From Verrucomicrobiales bacterium (GTDB lineage: Bacteria > Verrucomicrobiota > Verrucomicrobiia > Limisphaerales > UBA1096): a stretch of DNA of 41,284 nt. The notes under the pieces were generated by a model. It was not told the origin of the DNA and did not search any database. It saw only the letters and a program-made list of their open reading frames with translations. The position numbers and the translations under genes were made by a program. Each line of letters starts with the position of its first letter. Position 1 is the first letter of the stretch. The stretch is taken from assembly GCA_002686755.1 (NCBI GenBank), contig NYYJ01000181.1, positions 1 to 41,284 on the forward strand. The letters are read 5' to 3'. Below are positions 25,901 through 35,931 of this stretch, piece by piece.

Positions 25901-26374
25901 TTCGTTGCCTCGTCCGGGGGCAGGTGGCCCATCTGCTTCAACTATTCCTGCCCCATTTGAATCATCCTTTTGACCGTTGAAATCTGTTGTGCCTTTGTAG
26001 AATGCCGCCGGTAGCTCCTCCTTGTCGTCACCACGCACACGGAGAATTTCGTTGGACTTGTTGTAGGCGATCCGGATCACCAGCAGCCCGCCGGTGCCGT
26101 CCACCCGCTCGACTGCGCGAGGTGCCCAGTTGCCGATACCGAGCCGCGAGCGTCCCTCCAGCGTGACCTTTTTGATGCCCTTGGGGACACGCACCGTAAC
26201 CACCACCTCGCTGACCTCCAGTTGAATGCTGACGATCTCCGGCCGGTCGGCCTCCGGCGCGGCCAAGCCGCTTGGCACCGGCACCAAGGCCGGCACGCCA
26301 AACAACACCCCCAGCACCAAACCCAGCGCCGGGACGCCCCGGCCTATCGACTTCAAACATTGCAAGCGTTTCAT
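22946..26374 (-). CDS. Large secreted beta-propeller-domain protein
   Basis: The product is 1142 residues from ATG 26374 (signal peptide ALGLVLGVLFGVPALVPVPSG). An earlier ATG at 26509, preceded by AGGAAC, would add 45 residues before it and cannot be ruled out. The body has repeated blades of the secreted beta-propeller family PF09826 type (DTLYFFNTLRGLQVIDLKDK, LFATRFDADRVYIVTYERID, PLWIVDLSDPRNPEIKGELE). Two acidic/proline linkers (PEPEEEEQGGDDEPDPNDPE-type; EEGNDDEGGNEEEPEPEEP) interrupt the blades. It is probably a surface or extracellular binding protein. Palindromes at 24025, 24111 and 24408 lie inside the gene. Confidence 0.8.
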   Translation of the reverse strand: MKRLQCLKSIGRGVPALGLVLGVLFGVPALVPVPSGLAAPEADRPEIVSIQLEVSEVVVTVRVPKGIKKVTLEGRSRLGIGNWAPRAVERVDGTGGLLVIRIAYNKSNEILRVRGDDKEELPAAFYKGTTDFNGQKDDSNGAGIVEADGPPAPGRGNEFDSVAETADAGKADDGAPRDVVESDIWSIHNDTLYFFNTLRGLQVIDLKDKDNPVIRGVLPMPAAGEQMYTLGDDHVILLARDGCNWWGNDAESQAIIVDVTADTPVIASSVPVKGYIRESRLVGTALYIASQTYVQRETINPKTGDTYVRWEHGTQVTSFDLKIPAKPVERDTLFYSGYNNDIYATDQFLFVSTAVVKQYYKTDLRCIDISAPNGTMKEAATIRTAGRVADKFKMRLSGDTLTVISEELNRNSDDNRNRWLTTLETFSLANPHKPKALGEVSLAKGERLFATRFDADRVYIVTYERIDPLWIVDLSDPRNPEIKGELEVPGWSTYIQPLGDRLVSIGVDDTNNGNRVAVSLFDVSDVTQPKLFDKVTMGDRWSWSEAQYDEKAFTVLPHAGLILVPYQGREEGGYVKNVQIIDLNEKTLVKRGVIAHALQPRRATEYQDYILSISGKELLTVDATDRDDPVVKSEVELAWTVDQVIPTGDYLLQLAKGSNWYFGEQGGPSIRVAAPGDPDTALGRVVLPRTAYLSGASVNGDKLYLLQTEAFQSANPKPVPEKPEEGNDDEGGNEEEPEPEEPKPNVFLTVIDLAKLPELTVIGELALVDKNMGWSNQFKANWPSAGKLLWSNAGGYRYWGWGGPMIDAIDVAGDAWWPGYYGGSAGQLICFDVGDAAKPSLASSVNLSVEENDDQKLRYANRWNFSEAILNDNGLVYLSSQHSEYVQPEPEEEEQGGDDEPDPNDPEPDPDKPNPDEPKPQPRPRGYWITSYELHVVDYSDMFNPVVRDATPIPGTLIGTSHGGALLYTQGSHWTDEHKWDGNWIDASSYDGLEAYLVDSIEQPQRWPQSHKVASDGTLYMAYTEQEEVKPNEEDGTRYVTTYYLQSLALDETAQFALLDEIELELGIRYLADIGGRLVGQDNNRTLHLFDTTNPASLSVEATGGLDGCLWFNVDNAAGSVESGLWLPLGNYGAVKIDWEDE

Positions 26375-26694
26375 GATACGGTTCCGTGAAAAAAGCCCCT
26401 TCCCGGATTGCCTCTTGCGGCAAACAAACACCCGCTTGGCCAAGCCGTCAAGGCGAGGAGCCGGCACCAACCCCGGCGTGATTCGATTGATTAGTTCAAT
26501 TGTTTTCATTTTAGTTCCTATTATGTTTGTTATTTATCTTGTTCCCAATGGTTTACGCTTAAAATCCTGCCGGTCATCACAGCTTGCCAATGCGGGAATC
26601 GGCCGCGCCCGCTACCCAACGGGCGCGGCCTCTTTTCTGGTGTGTCCTCAACTGTTAACCAGACCCGATAAATCATCGCTCACTCCTTGCCTTA
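26375..26694. other. Intergenic stretch with palindrome and hairpin
   Basis: This 320-base gap contains one full 12-mer palindrome (26434-26445), an AT-rich stretch (26510-26560) that probably holds the promoter of the - strand beta-propeller gene (CATAAT on the - strand near 26523-26528), and a strong hairpin at 26601-26630. If translation starts at 26509 rather than 26374, the left part is coding. Confidence 0.55.
26601..26638 (+). terminator. Strong GC hairpin, terminator-like
   Basis: GGCCGCGCCCG (26601-26611) pairs perfectly with CGGGCGCGGCC (26620-26630) around an 8-base loop, followed by TCTTTTCT on the + strand. The gene ending next to it (26695) runs on the - strand, where no T-run follows. 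It may still stop that transcript by stem strength. Confidence 0.5.
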
Positions 26695-28662
26695 TTAGTC
26701 TCCGACCGTGAACTCGATGCTCAGCAGCCCAAATTGCCCCTCGTTCGACTCGCTCACATTGGCTTGGACGAACGCCGTCGTGCCGTTTTCGGTTGTGGCC
26801 CGTAGCTCGATAAAATAGGTGGTGGCGTTCCGCGACTTGGCCCCGGTGACGGCGACGATTCGCTCCAGTTTCAAGCCGTGCTCGGCCGCCGGTTCCTGGC
26901 CGAGGACAAACTCGGCCAAGCGCTTGGCCAAAGGCGAACCGGCCTCGACCGGGTTCAACTCGACACGCCCCGGGGTGGCGGAAGCAAAATCGGCGTCACC
27001 GGCTTCAGGTGCCTCCCTGAATTCAAGCGGCACGACGGTGATCCCCAACTCCGACTGCGTGAATGCCGTCAGCAGTTCAGTCTGGTTCGTCTCCGGGTTC
27101 GTTCCCACCTCGGCAAACACCGTCGCCGCCTCGCCCTCCGGCGTCGCGAGACTCAAGACCAGATGATCCGACGCCGATCCCGTCTCCCTGCTGGAAACCA
27201 CCTCGACCAGTGACCAGTTTTTCCCGGTGCGTTCATTCAGGTAAGCCAACGCGATCCCGGCGGATGCAGCGGAGCGGTCCGCGTTCACCGCACCCGGCGC
27301 GAGGGACAGGTCTTCATCGAACTCGACCGACTTCGTGCGACGAATCATCTCCCACCGGTCATCCACGTTGATCTTCGTCACGAATGGCATTTTTTGAACG
27401 CCGGCCTCGCCGAGTTCGGCGTAGACCGAAACCGGCTGCTGCTGCTCGTTTTTGCCGCGCAACTCGACCAAATATTGGGGGCCGAAAATAGGCGGCAACA
27501 ATCGTACAACCGAATCCACGGTCGCCCCGGTGACGTTGCGGCCGTCGATGTTCAAGCGCGCCAGCACGGTCTTGGCCAGGTTCTGCGCCAGTTGGCTGCC
27601 GGGTTCGATCGGCTTGCCTCCGCTGTAATCGAACACGCCCGGCGAAGCCAACTCCCTCGGGGTCAACCGGACGCGGTAAAACAGCGCCGCAGGCCGGTTC
27701 TCCCGGGAGTCGACCCAGTCGACGAATTCGCCTTGGCCGTCGATTTCCTCGACCGTGCTCCAGTTGGCCAAGTCGGCCGAGACCTGCACGGACAAGGTGA
27801 AGTTGTTGGCCCCGAACAACCGGATTTTCACCGGCGCGTCCGGCTCCGGGCCAAGGAAGATCGGCGGCAGCGCAAAGATGGGCGGGAGGCCGTTGACCAC
27901 CGAGTCGCCGGGAAACAGTTGAATCGAAAACCGCTCAACCGAGGCCGCCACGATCGGGCGCTTGGCCAAGCCGGCCCTGCGGATGATGTCCAGTTCGTAT
28001 CCCGACCGATCCGCCTTGGCCGGGAGCGGCTCGGCCAGATACACCAGCGTGTGGCCGGCCGCCTCATCGCGTTGGACGCGAAACCGGTCCCGGTCCGCGC
28101 CCTCGAGCGCGATCTCCGACCCCAAGCTGTCGGTGAACACCACGCCGTGCGGCAGCCACGTCTCCAGGTTCAATCCGTGGGCGGCCGGCTTGGCCGTGTC
28201 GTAAAAAGCATTTTCCGGAACCTGAACGGAATACTCGATCAACTCCTCGGGCAAGAAGGCCGGTGAGGCCGCGCTTGGCTTGAGGGAGAGTTGATGCCCG
28301 GTCGCCCCTGCGGTCAGGATGACGGCCCCCTCCGGCCCCTTGGCCAAGGCGTACTGGCGGGAGATGAGATCCACCGAAAAGACGGCATCCTCGCTCGACA
28401 AGGAACGAAACCGGATCGTGCTATCGGCGGGATCGACCGACCAGACGCCGCGGCCGTCTCCTCCGGCGGAGGTCAGCAACGGGTAAGGCGAATAAAACCG
28501 GCCCTCCGGGGAGATGTACAGGACGACCTCCCTGCCAAGGGAGTCGGTGCCCTTCCACACCGCCGGCTCCTCGAAAAACTGGGCCTTGGCCAAGCCGGAG
28601 CAGAGGCAGAACAGGGATACCGCCATGCCGAACGCCCTTCGACTTTGTTGGCTCAAAACCAT
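26695..28662 (-). CDS. Large secreted protein of unknown function
   Basis: The 655-residue product has a signal peptide (FGMAVSLFCLCSGLAKAQ); ATG 28626 is an alternative start just before the hydrophobic core. The middle (about residues 275-335) contains LSVQVSADLANWSTVEEI followed by LFYRVRLTP, the same 'sDLxxWxxv...FRV' module seen in the pentapeptide protein and in the protein at the right edge. The second half carries three related segments of about 90 residues ending in VELRGKNEQQQ-, LSLATPEGEA- and IELRATTENG-type strands, each preceded by a basic-acidic helix, suggesting an internal triplication. No family recognised. Five palindrome copies lie in it (26934, 27764, 27962, 28340, 28586), all in the LAK/LAN frame. 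Confidence 0.78.
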   Translation of the reverse strand: MVLSQQSRRAFGMAVSLFCLCSGLAKAQFFEEPAVWKGTDSLGREVVLYISPEGRFYSPYPLLTSAGGDGRGVWSVDPADSTIRFRSLSSEDAVFSVDLISRQYALAKGPEGAVILTAGATGHQLSLKPSAASPAFLPEELIEYSVQVPENAFYDTAKPAAHGLNLETWLPHGVVFTDSLGSEIALEGADRDRFRVQRDEAAGHTLVYLAEPLPAKADRSGYELDIIRRAGLAKRPIVAASVERFSIQLFPGDSVVNGLPPIFALPPIFLGPEPDAPVKIRLFGANNFTLSVQVSADLANWSTVEEIDGQGEFVDWVDSRENRPAALFYRVRLTPRELASPGVFDYSGGKPIEPGSQLAQNLAKTVLARLNIDGRNVTGATVDSVVRLLPPIFGPQYLVELRGKNEQQQPVSVYAELGEAGVQKMPFVTKINVDDRWEMIRRTKSVEFDEDLSLAPGAVNADRSAASAGIALAYLNERTGKNWSLVEVVSSRETGSASDHLVLSLATPEGEAATVFAEVGTNPETNQTELLTAFTQSELGITVVPLEFREAPEAGDADFASATPGRVELNPVEAGSPLAKRLAEFVLGQEPAAEHGLKLERIVAVTGAKSRNATTYFIELRATTENGTTAFVQANVSESNEGQFGLLSIEFTVGD

Positions 28663-28746
28663 GAGTTTACTCGCTGATCTTCAACATTTGCCAGCCCTCG
28701 AATCCCGGTGGAGATGCCGACTCCCACCGACGAACGGCTAAAATCT

Positions 28747-28835
28747 ATCAACTGATTGATTTGTGTCAACCGGTTTTTTGATTTTTTTTTGAAAAAAAAT
28801 GTGACAATTTAAGATTTTTGAGTTAGTCGGTTGAC
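28747..28835. promoter_or_regulatory. Candidate operator region of the TetR-family regulator
   Basis: The AT-rich space between the divergent genes contains ATCAACTGATTGAT (28747-28760, an inverted repeat), GTCAACCG (28765-28772) and its reverse complement CGGTTGAC (28828-28835), itself inside AGTCGGTTGACT. TetR-family proteins usually bind such inverted repeats next to their own gene. The TetR start is 10 bases after the last element, so binding would block its own expression. Confidence 0.4.
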
Positions 28836-28845
28836 TGTTTTTTGA

Positions 28846-29535
28846 ATGGCGGACAAGGGCAATGGTCTGAATAAGGGTGAGAAAACCCGTTTTTTGCTGC
28901 TGGACACTGCGGAGCGGTTGTTTGGCCAAAACGGCGTGACAGCCACGTCGTTGCGGGAGGTGATGAAGGTGGCGGATGTGAACATGGCCATGGTTCATTA
29001 CTATTTCAAAAACAAGGACGGCCTGCTGGACGCCATTCTGGAGCGTCGTCTCGTGCCGATCAATCAGGCCCGCCTGAATTTGCTCGGAAAATACGCGCTC
29101 GAGACCGGGGGTCAACCCATCACGATGGAAAACATCATCCGCGCCTACGTCGAGCCGTTCATCCGGCTGCGCGACAACGCCGACGAGGGCGGCGCCGATT
29201 TTCTCAAGCTCTTCGCTTGGCTGCGGATGGAGCCGAACTTCACCTATCACCAGTTGATGAAAAAGCATCTGGGCGATTCGCTGGCGGCGTTCCAAAAGGA
29301 ACTCAAGCGGTCGCTCCCGGACAAGACCGATGAGGAACTCAACTGGAAGTGGGCGTTCCTCGGGGGGACGGTGGTCATGACGATCACGCTGATGGACCAG
29401 ATCGACTGGTTCAACGACGAGGGCGACATGGGCGGCAGCGCCGACTGGATCATCCAGAATCTCGTCAATTACACCGCCACCGGTTTCGCGTCCACCTTCG
29501 CTCCGGAGCCGGTTCCGGCAGGTAGACCAAGCTGA
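28846..29535 (+). CDS. TetR-family transcriptional regulator
   Basis: The 229-residue protein has the N-terminal TetR helix-turn-helix (KTRFLLLDTAERLFGQNGVT, then SLREVMKVADVNMAMVHYYF and KNKDGLLDAIL) and a ligand-binding C-terminal domain of the CerR/DUF1956-like type (LLRM, FTYHQLMKKHLGDSLAAFQK). The ligand is unknown. It is divergent from the large secreted-protein gene at 26695-28662, which makes that gene the first target candidate. A TTGGCCAA core at 28922 lies within TTTGGCCAAAA and is the most degenerate copy. Confidence 0.93.
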   Translation: MADKGNGLNKGEKTRFLLLDTAERLFGQNGVTATSLREVMKVADVNMAMVHYYFKNKDGLLDAILERRLVPINQARLNLLGKYALETGGQPITMENIIRAYVEPFIRLRDNADEGGADFLKLFAWLRMEPNFTYHQLMKKHLGDSLAAFQKELKRSLPDKTDEELNWKWAFLGGTVVMTITLMDQIDWFNDEGDMGGSADWIIQNLVNYTATGFASTFAPEPVPAGRPS

Positions 29536-29552
29536 CGCCTCCCCCTGCATCG

Positions 29553-29577
29553 CGCTTGGCCAAGCGCTTGGCCAAGC
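29553..29577. repeat. Two abutting copies of the 12-mer palindrome
   Basis: GCTTGGCCAAGC occurs at 29554-29565 and again directly at 29566-29577 between the TetR gene and the end of the transglutaminase-like gene. The pair is itself a larger palindrome and could form an extended hairpin or cruciform between the convergent genes, but no T-run follows. Confidence 0.95.
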
Positions 29578-29583
29578 CGCACC

Positions 29584-30459
29584 TCAACAGGCCAGCTTGA
29601 TGAGATACCGCTGGACGCGGTCGCGCTCCTTCAGGTGCCGGCTCTTTTGGTAGATTTGATGCAGGTTGGAGCAGATCCGCATCAAGGTTCGGCGGGGGGT
29701 CGTGGTGGAGAGGAAACCGGCATCGATGCCGTACCCGCACCGCTTGAGCCGGGTGGCACAGTCGGAGTGGGTCAGAAAATTACCCCCGTTGAAAGCGTCG
29801 ACATAAATGGTGAACGCCGGCGACTGCAGCCGCAGGATGAAATGGCCCGGCATGCCGACGCCGGTCACCGGGAGGCCAAGCCGGCGGGCCACAAACAGGT
29901 ACACCAGGCAGAGGCTGAGCGGGTTGCCCAGACGGCGGTCGATCACCCGGTTCAGGTAGCTGTTCTGCGGGTCGTAATAGTTGGCCTTGTCGCCCCGGAA
30001 ATGTTCCTTCCGGTACAGGACACGGTTGACCGCCATCAGTGCCGCCGGCTGGCTCTGCGCGGGATCGCACACCTTGCGCACAGACGCCGCGAATTCATCG
30101 ATCTGGGCCTCGTACGATTCCAAGTCCAGATTGGGAAAGGCAGTGCGGGTGAGCAGCCAGACGCCTTTCTCGAGGTTGAGTTGCTCCCCGCCCCGGTTGC
30201 AAAAGGCGATGAATTCCCGGTCAGCTTCGCTCCGTTCCAGTTGCGTGAGGATGGCCCAGCAATGTTTCCGGACGAGCCGATCCCGGCTCCCGAGTCCGGC
30301 CTTCAGCCAAGGCCGCGCCTCGGAGCCGCAGTTGACCAAGGTTTGCCTGACGGCATGGAGCACCCCGGGGTCGGGATCGGACAACAACCTCACCAACGCC
30401 GCCTTGTCCTTCCCGGAAAGCGAGGCAAGCTCCATCGGGTTTGCCAGCAGAGCCTTCAT
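29584..30459 (-). CDS. SirB1-like transglutaminase-core family protein
   Basis: The 291-residue protein starts at ATG 30459 (a TTG at 30462 is in frame). The N-terminal 100 residues are helical, with HEAT-like character (LLSDPDPGVLHAVRQTL). The C-terminal part matches Transglut_core2/SirB1-type proteins: YYDPQNSYLNRVIDRRLGNP, SLCLVYLFVARRLGLPVTGV, GMPGHFILR. Family members are linked to cell-cycle or envelope functions, but their biochemistry is poorly known. The gene converges with the TetR gene. Confidence 0.85.
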   Translation of the reverse strand: MKALLANPMELASLSGKDKAALVRLLSDPDPGVLHAVRQTLVNCGSEARPWLKAGLGSRDRLVRKHCWAILTQLERSEADREFIAFCNRGGEQLNLEKGVWLLTRTAFPNLDLESYEAQIDEFAASVRKVCDPAQSQPAALMAVNRVLYRKEHFRGDKANYYDPQNSYLNRVIDRRLGNPLSLCLVYLFVARRLGLPVTGVGMPGHFILRLQSPAFTIYVDAFNGGNFLTHSDCATRLKRCGYGIDAGFLSTTTPRRTLMRICSNLHQIYQKSRHLKERDRVQRYLIKLAC

Positions 30460-30652
30460 CAATTGGTCAGGGCAGATTTAATCACCCGGCCGCCGGGCTG
30501 GCAACCCGGAGTTATTCACATGGTGCAGACCAAATAGCCGATTCTTCCGCAAAAAAAGGGAACCCTTTGACCTCTGGCCACGATTTGGGGTAATCATCCC
30601 TGTCCGCAAAGGACGCCCAGCTTGGCCAAGCGCCACCGCCGGGCGTACGACA

Positions 30653-33006
<2,354 letters not shown>

Positions 33007-33045
33007 GTTAATCCTTTTCGACCCGGATTCAGCAACAGGCCACCC

Positions 33046-33642
33046 ATGGAAAATCTGCCCCCCGTCATCCTTGCCTCCAGTTCCCCGAGACGATCGGAGT
33101 TGCTCACCTCTATGGACATCGAGTTCGAGGTCGTCCCCAGCCACGCGGAGGAAATCATGGAAGGCTGCGACTTCATCCCCGACCTCTGCGAGACCAACGC
33201 CGGGGCCAAGGCGGAGCCGATCGCCGAGCTGCATCCCGAGTGCCTCGTGATCGCCGCCGACACGCTGGTCTATCTTGAGGACGAATTGTTCGGCAAGCCC
33301 ACCCATGTCGATGACGCGGCCCGAATGCTGACGCGACTGCAGGGGCGCACACACCAGGTGGCCACCGGCGTCTCGCTCATCTACCACAACGACGAGATCA
33401 ACAAGGCGTTCTCGGTCATCACCAATGTCACCTTCCTGCCGCTTGGCAAGGGGCAGATCGACGAATACCTAGCCGAGATCGACCCGCTCGATAAGGCCGG
33501 CGGCTACGCCATCCAGCAGGACAAGCACAAGATCATCAAGCGCGTCTCCGGCTCGGTCTCCAACGTGGTCGGCCTGCCGGTCGAGCGGCTCAAGGAGGAG
33601 TTGAACCACCTGTTCGGCGAAAAAATCGAGGAGAAATGGTGA
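33046..33642 (+). CDS. maf: Maf-family nucleotide pyrophosphatase
   Basis: The 198-residue protein has the Maf signature SSSPRRSELL, AADTLVYLEDELFGKP, QGRTHQVATG and DKAGGYAIQ. Members hydrolyse non-canonical nucleoside triphosphates (dTTP/UTP or methylated forms) to monophosphates. Length fits the family. Probably cotranscribed with kdsB and pyrG. Confidence 0.95.
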   Translation: MENLPPVILASSSPRRSELLTSMDIEFEVVPSHAEEIMEGCDFIPDLCETNAGAKAEPIAELHPECLVIAADTLVYLEDELFGKPTHVDDAARMLTRLQGRTHQVATGVSLIYHNDEINKAFSVITNVTFLPLGKGQIDEYLAEIDPLDKAGGYAIQQDKHKIIKRVSGSVSNVVGLPVERLKEELNHLFGEKIEEKW

Positions 33643-33776
33643 TTTCAGCCGGGAGGCATTGAACGTTACCCCTGCTCCCCCCTGTCCAACTCCCCGCCTT
33701 GGGCAGATTGGGAGTTGATTCCCCGCCTGTCAGGGCGTACAAGGCTCGCCCCGCCGTACCGGGCCGCCCGACCCTC

Positions 33777-35171
33777 ATGCTGCGCAACCAACGACGAGTC
33801 CAGACAGGCATCCACAAGGTGCTCGACGGATTGGTTTTTGCCATCAGCCTTTGGCTGGCGCACGGAATGCGCCAGGTGCTGCACTTCGAGGTGTTCGGCG
33901 GTACGGCTGAGATCGCACCCTTTGAGGGGGCGTACGTCTGGATCAGCCTCCTGCTTCTGTTTGTGGCCCCTTTCATCCTGGACACGCAGGGGTTCTACTC
34001 GCGATCCGCTTGGCCAAGCCGGGCACAAACCGTCTGGCCATTGGCCAAGGCCTCCCTGCTCATCACCCTGCTCATTATCACCGTGATGTTCGTCTTCAAG
34101 ATTCAGTTGACCCGATCGGTGATCCTGATTTTTGCCGTGCTCAGCATCGCGCTGGCCTGGGCCAAGGAGGAGGCATCCATTCGCTGGCAGCGGCGGCGCC
34201 TGACCCGCGCCGACCTGCAGAAACGAATCATCCTCCTCGGCTCGCCGGAGGAAACGCAGGCCATGCTCGGTCGCATCGACGATGCCAACGACACGAGCTA
34301 CCGCGTCGTGCTGCAGTTCAACATCGACCGCGACCCGATCGAGCGCCTCCTGCGCCTGATGCACGAGCATTCCGCCAACGTCGTCCTTATCAACGCCGGC
34401 CACACCAAGTTCGACCTGATCGAGCAGGTCATCAACGCCTGCGAACTCGAAGGTGTCGAGGTGTGGCTTGCCGCCGATTTTTTCAACACGCAGATCGCGC
34501 GCACGGCGGTGGATGATTTTCACGGCGTCCCGCTGCTGGTGTTCCACTCCGCGCCGGCCGCCTCGCTGCAGGGCTTGGCCAAGCAGATGATCGACTTCGC
34601 CGGGGCGCTGGCCCTGCTCGTGCTGCTTTCGCCGGTGCTGCTGGGATGCGCCCTGCTGGTGAAGATCACCTCGCCCGGCCCGATCCTGTTCCGCCAAAAA
34701 CGCAGTGGCATCAACGGCCGCCCGTTCACCATGTACAAGTTCCGCTCGATGGCCACCAACGCCGAGCAGCGCAAACACGAGCTGGCGGCAATGAACGAGA
34801 TGAGCGGTCCGGTGTTCAAGGTCGCCAACGACCCACGCATCACGCCGGTCGGCCGGTTCCTGCGGCGGTTCAGCCTCGACGAGTTGCCCCAGTTGTTCAA
34901 CGTACTCCAAGGTGCCATGAGCCTCGTCGGTCCGCGGCCGCTGCCGGTGGACGAAACCAAGCGCTTCGAGGACCTTGCCCACCGCCGCCGCCTCAGCGTC
35001 AAGCCGGGCCTCACCTGCTTGTGGCAGATCAGCGGCCGCAACGAGGTGAAGGAATTCTCCGACTGGGTGCGCCTCGATCTCGAGTACATCGACAACTGGT
35101 CGCTTTGGCTCGACATCAAGATCCTCTTTCGCACCATCCCGGTCGTGTTCATCGGCACCGGCGCGAAGTGA
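33777..35171 (+). CDS. Polyprenyl-phosphate sugar phosphotransferase (exopolysaccharide initiation)
   Basis: The 464-residue membrane protein starts at ATG 33777. Four to five N-terminal membrane segments precede a CoA-binding-like cytosolic domain (RIILLGSPEETQAMLGRI), another membrane helix (ALALLVLLSPVLLGCALLV) and the catalytic domain of bacterial sugar transferases (SPGPILFRQKRSGINGRPF, MYKFRSM, VANDPRITPVGRFLRR, SLDELPQLFNVLQGAMSLVG, PRP). The enzyme places the first sugar phosphate on undecaprenyl phosphate for O-antigen or exopolysaccharide. Palindromes at 34011, 34041 and 34575 read as AWPS, LAK and LAK. Confidence 0.95.
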   Translation: MLRNQRRVQTGIHKVLDGLVFAISLWLAHGMRQVLHFEVFGGTAEIAPFEGAYVWISLLLLFVAPFILDTQGFYSRSAWPSRAQTVWPLAKASLLITLLIITVMFVFKIQLTRSVILIFAVLSIALAWAKEEASIRWQRRRLTRADLQKRIILLGSPEETQAMLGRIDDANDTSYRVVLQFNIDRDPIERLLRLMHEHSANVVLINAGHTKFDLIEQVINACELEGVEVWLAADFFNTQIARTAVDDFHGVPLLVFHSAPAASLQGLAKQMIDFAGALALLVLLSPVLLGCALLVKITSPGPILFRQKRSGINGRPFTMYKFRSMATNAEQRKHELAAMNEMSGPVFKVANDPRITPVGRFLRRFSLDELPQLFNVLQGAMSLVGPRPLPVDETKRFEDLAHRRRLSVKPGLTCLWQISGRNEVKEFSDWVRLDLEYIDNWSLWLDIKILFRTIPVVFIGTGAK

Positions 35172-35236
35172 TTCCGCGCACCTTTGCGCTTTCACGCGGA
35201 GGCTGTCTCTGCTAAATAGTTATCCCGTTCAAGGGC

Positions 35237-35905
35237 ATGGAGTTGTTATTCATCGGATTCGCGGCGGGATTCGTCCACGTGCTCAGCGGGGCAGACCACT
35301 TGGCCGCGCTGGCGCCATTTACCGCACGCCGCGAACAGCAGGCCGCGTGGCGGCTGGGCCTCCATTGGGGCATCGGCCACGCCGGCGGGGTGGCGTTGAT
35401 CGGCCTGCTCGTCTGGCTGCTCAAGGGCACCGCCGCCGCCGAGTGGCTCTCCAGCGGCGCGGAATGGCTGGTCGGCGCGGTGCTGGTGGCGGTCGGCGCG
35501 CTGGGCATCCACTCCCTGCTGCGGCATCGCGTCCACACCCACGAGCACGATCACTTCGGCATTCGGCACACGCACATCCACGCGCACCTTGGCCAAGCGG
35601 ACCCTGCCGCCAGTCATCACCACTCCCATGCCGCGCTGGGTATCGGCCTGCTGCACGGCGCCGCTGGGGGTACTCATCTCTGGGTGGTGCTGCCCACATT
35701 GGCCATCGCCAGTTTCGGCGGCGTGGCCCTTTACCTCGCCGCCTACGCGCTGGCCACAGTCGCGGCGATGACCCTGTTCTCCGCCGGACTGGGCCGCTTG
35801 GCCAAGCGCTTGGCCAACCGCAGCCCACGGCTTGGTCACGGCTTCGGCCTGGCCTGCTGCTCCGCCTCCCTGCTCGTCGGCGGCTACTGGCTGCTCGCCG
35901 GTTGA
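35237..35905 (+). CDS. NicO/UreH-like metal transporter
   Basis: The 222-residue polytopic protein has membrane segments with HVLSGADHLAALAPF, GLHWGIGHAGGVALIGLLVW and GIGLLHGAAGGTHLWVVLPT. A His-rich loop (residues about 95-135, with HTHEHDH, HTHIHAHLG and SHHHSH) fits nickel/cobalt or other divalent metal handling. Similar proteins belong to the NicO/RcnA and UreH-like group. The metal and direction are uncertain. Two palindrome copies at 35798 and 35810 lie 12 bases apart near the C-terminus and give RLAKRLANR. Confidence 0.85.
   Translation: MELLFIGFAAGFVHVLSGADHLAALAPFTARREQQAAWRLGLHWGIGHAGGVALIGLLVWLLKGTAAAEWLSSGAEWLVGAVLVAVGALGIHSLLRHRVHTHEHDHFGIRHTHIHAHLGQADPAASHHHSHAALGIGLLHGAAGGTHLWVVLPTLAIASFGGVALYLAAYALATVAAMTLFSAGLGRLAKRLANRSPRLGHGFGLACCSASLLVGGYWLLAG
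35796..35817. repeat. Tandem palindrome copies inside the transporter gene
   Basis: GCTTGGCCAAGC at 35796-35807 is followed without a gap by GCTTGGCCAA at 35808-35817. The arrangement matches the abutting pair at 29554-29577, but here it is inside coding sequence. Confidence 0.95.
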
Positions 35906-35931
35906 CCTTGGTGGCACCGGCTGTGCGAGTC

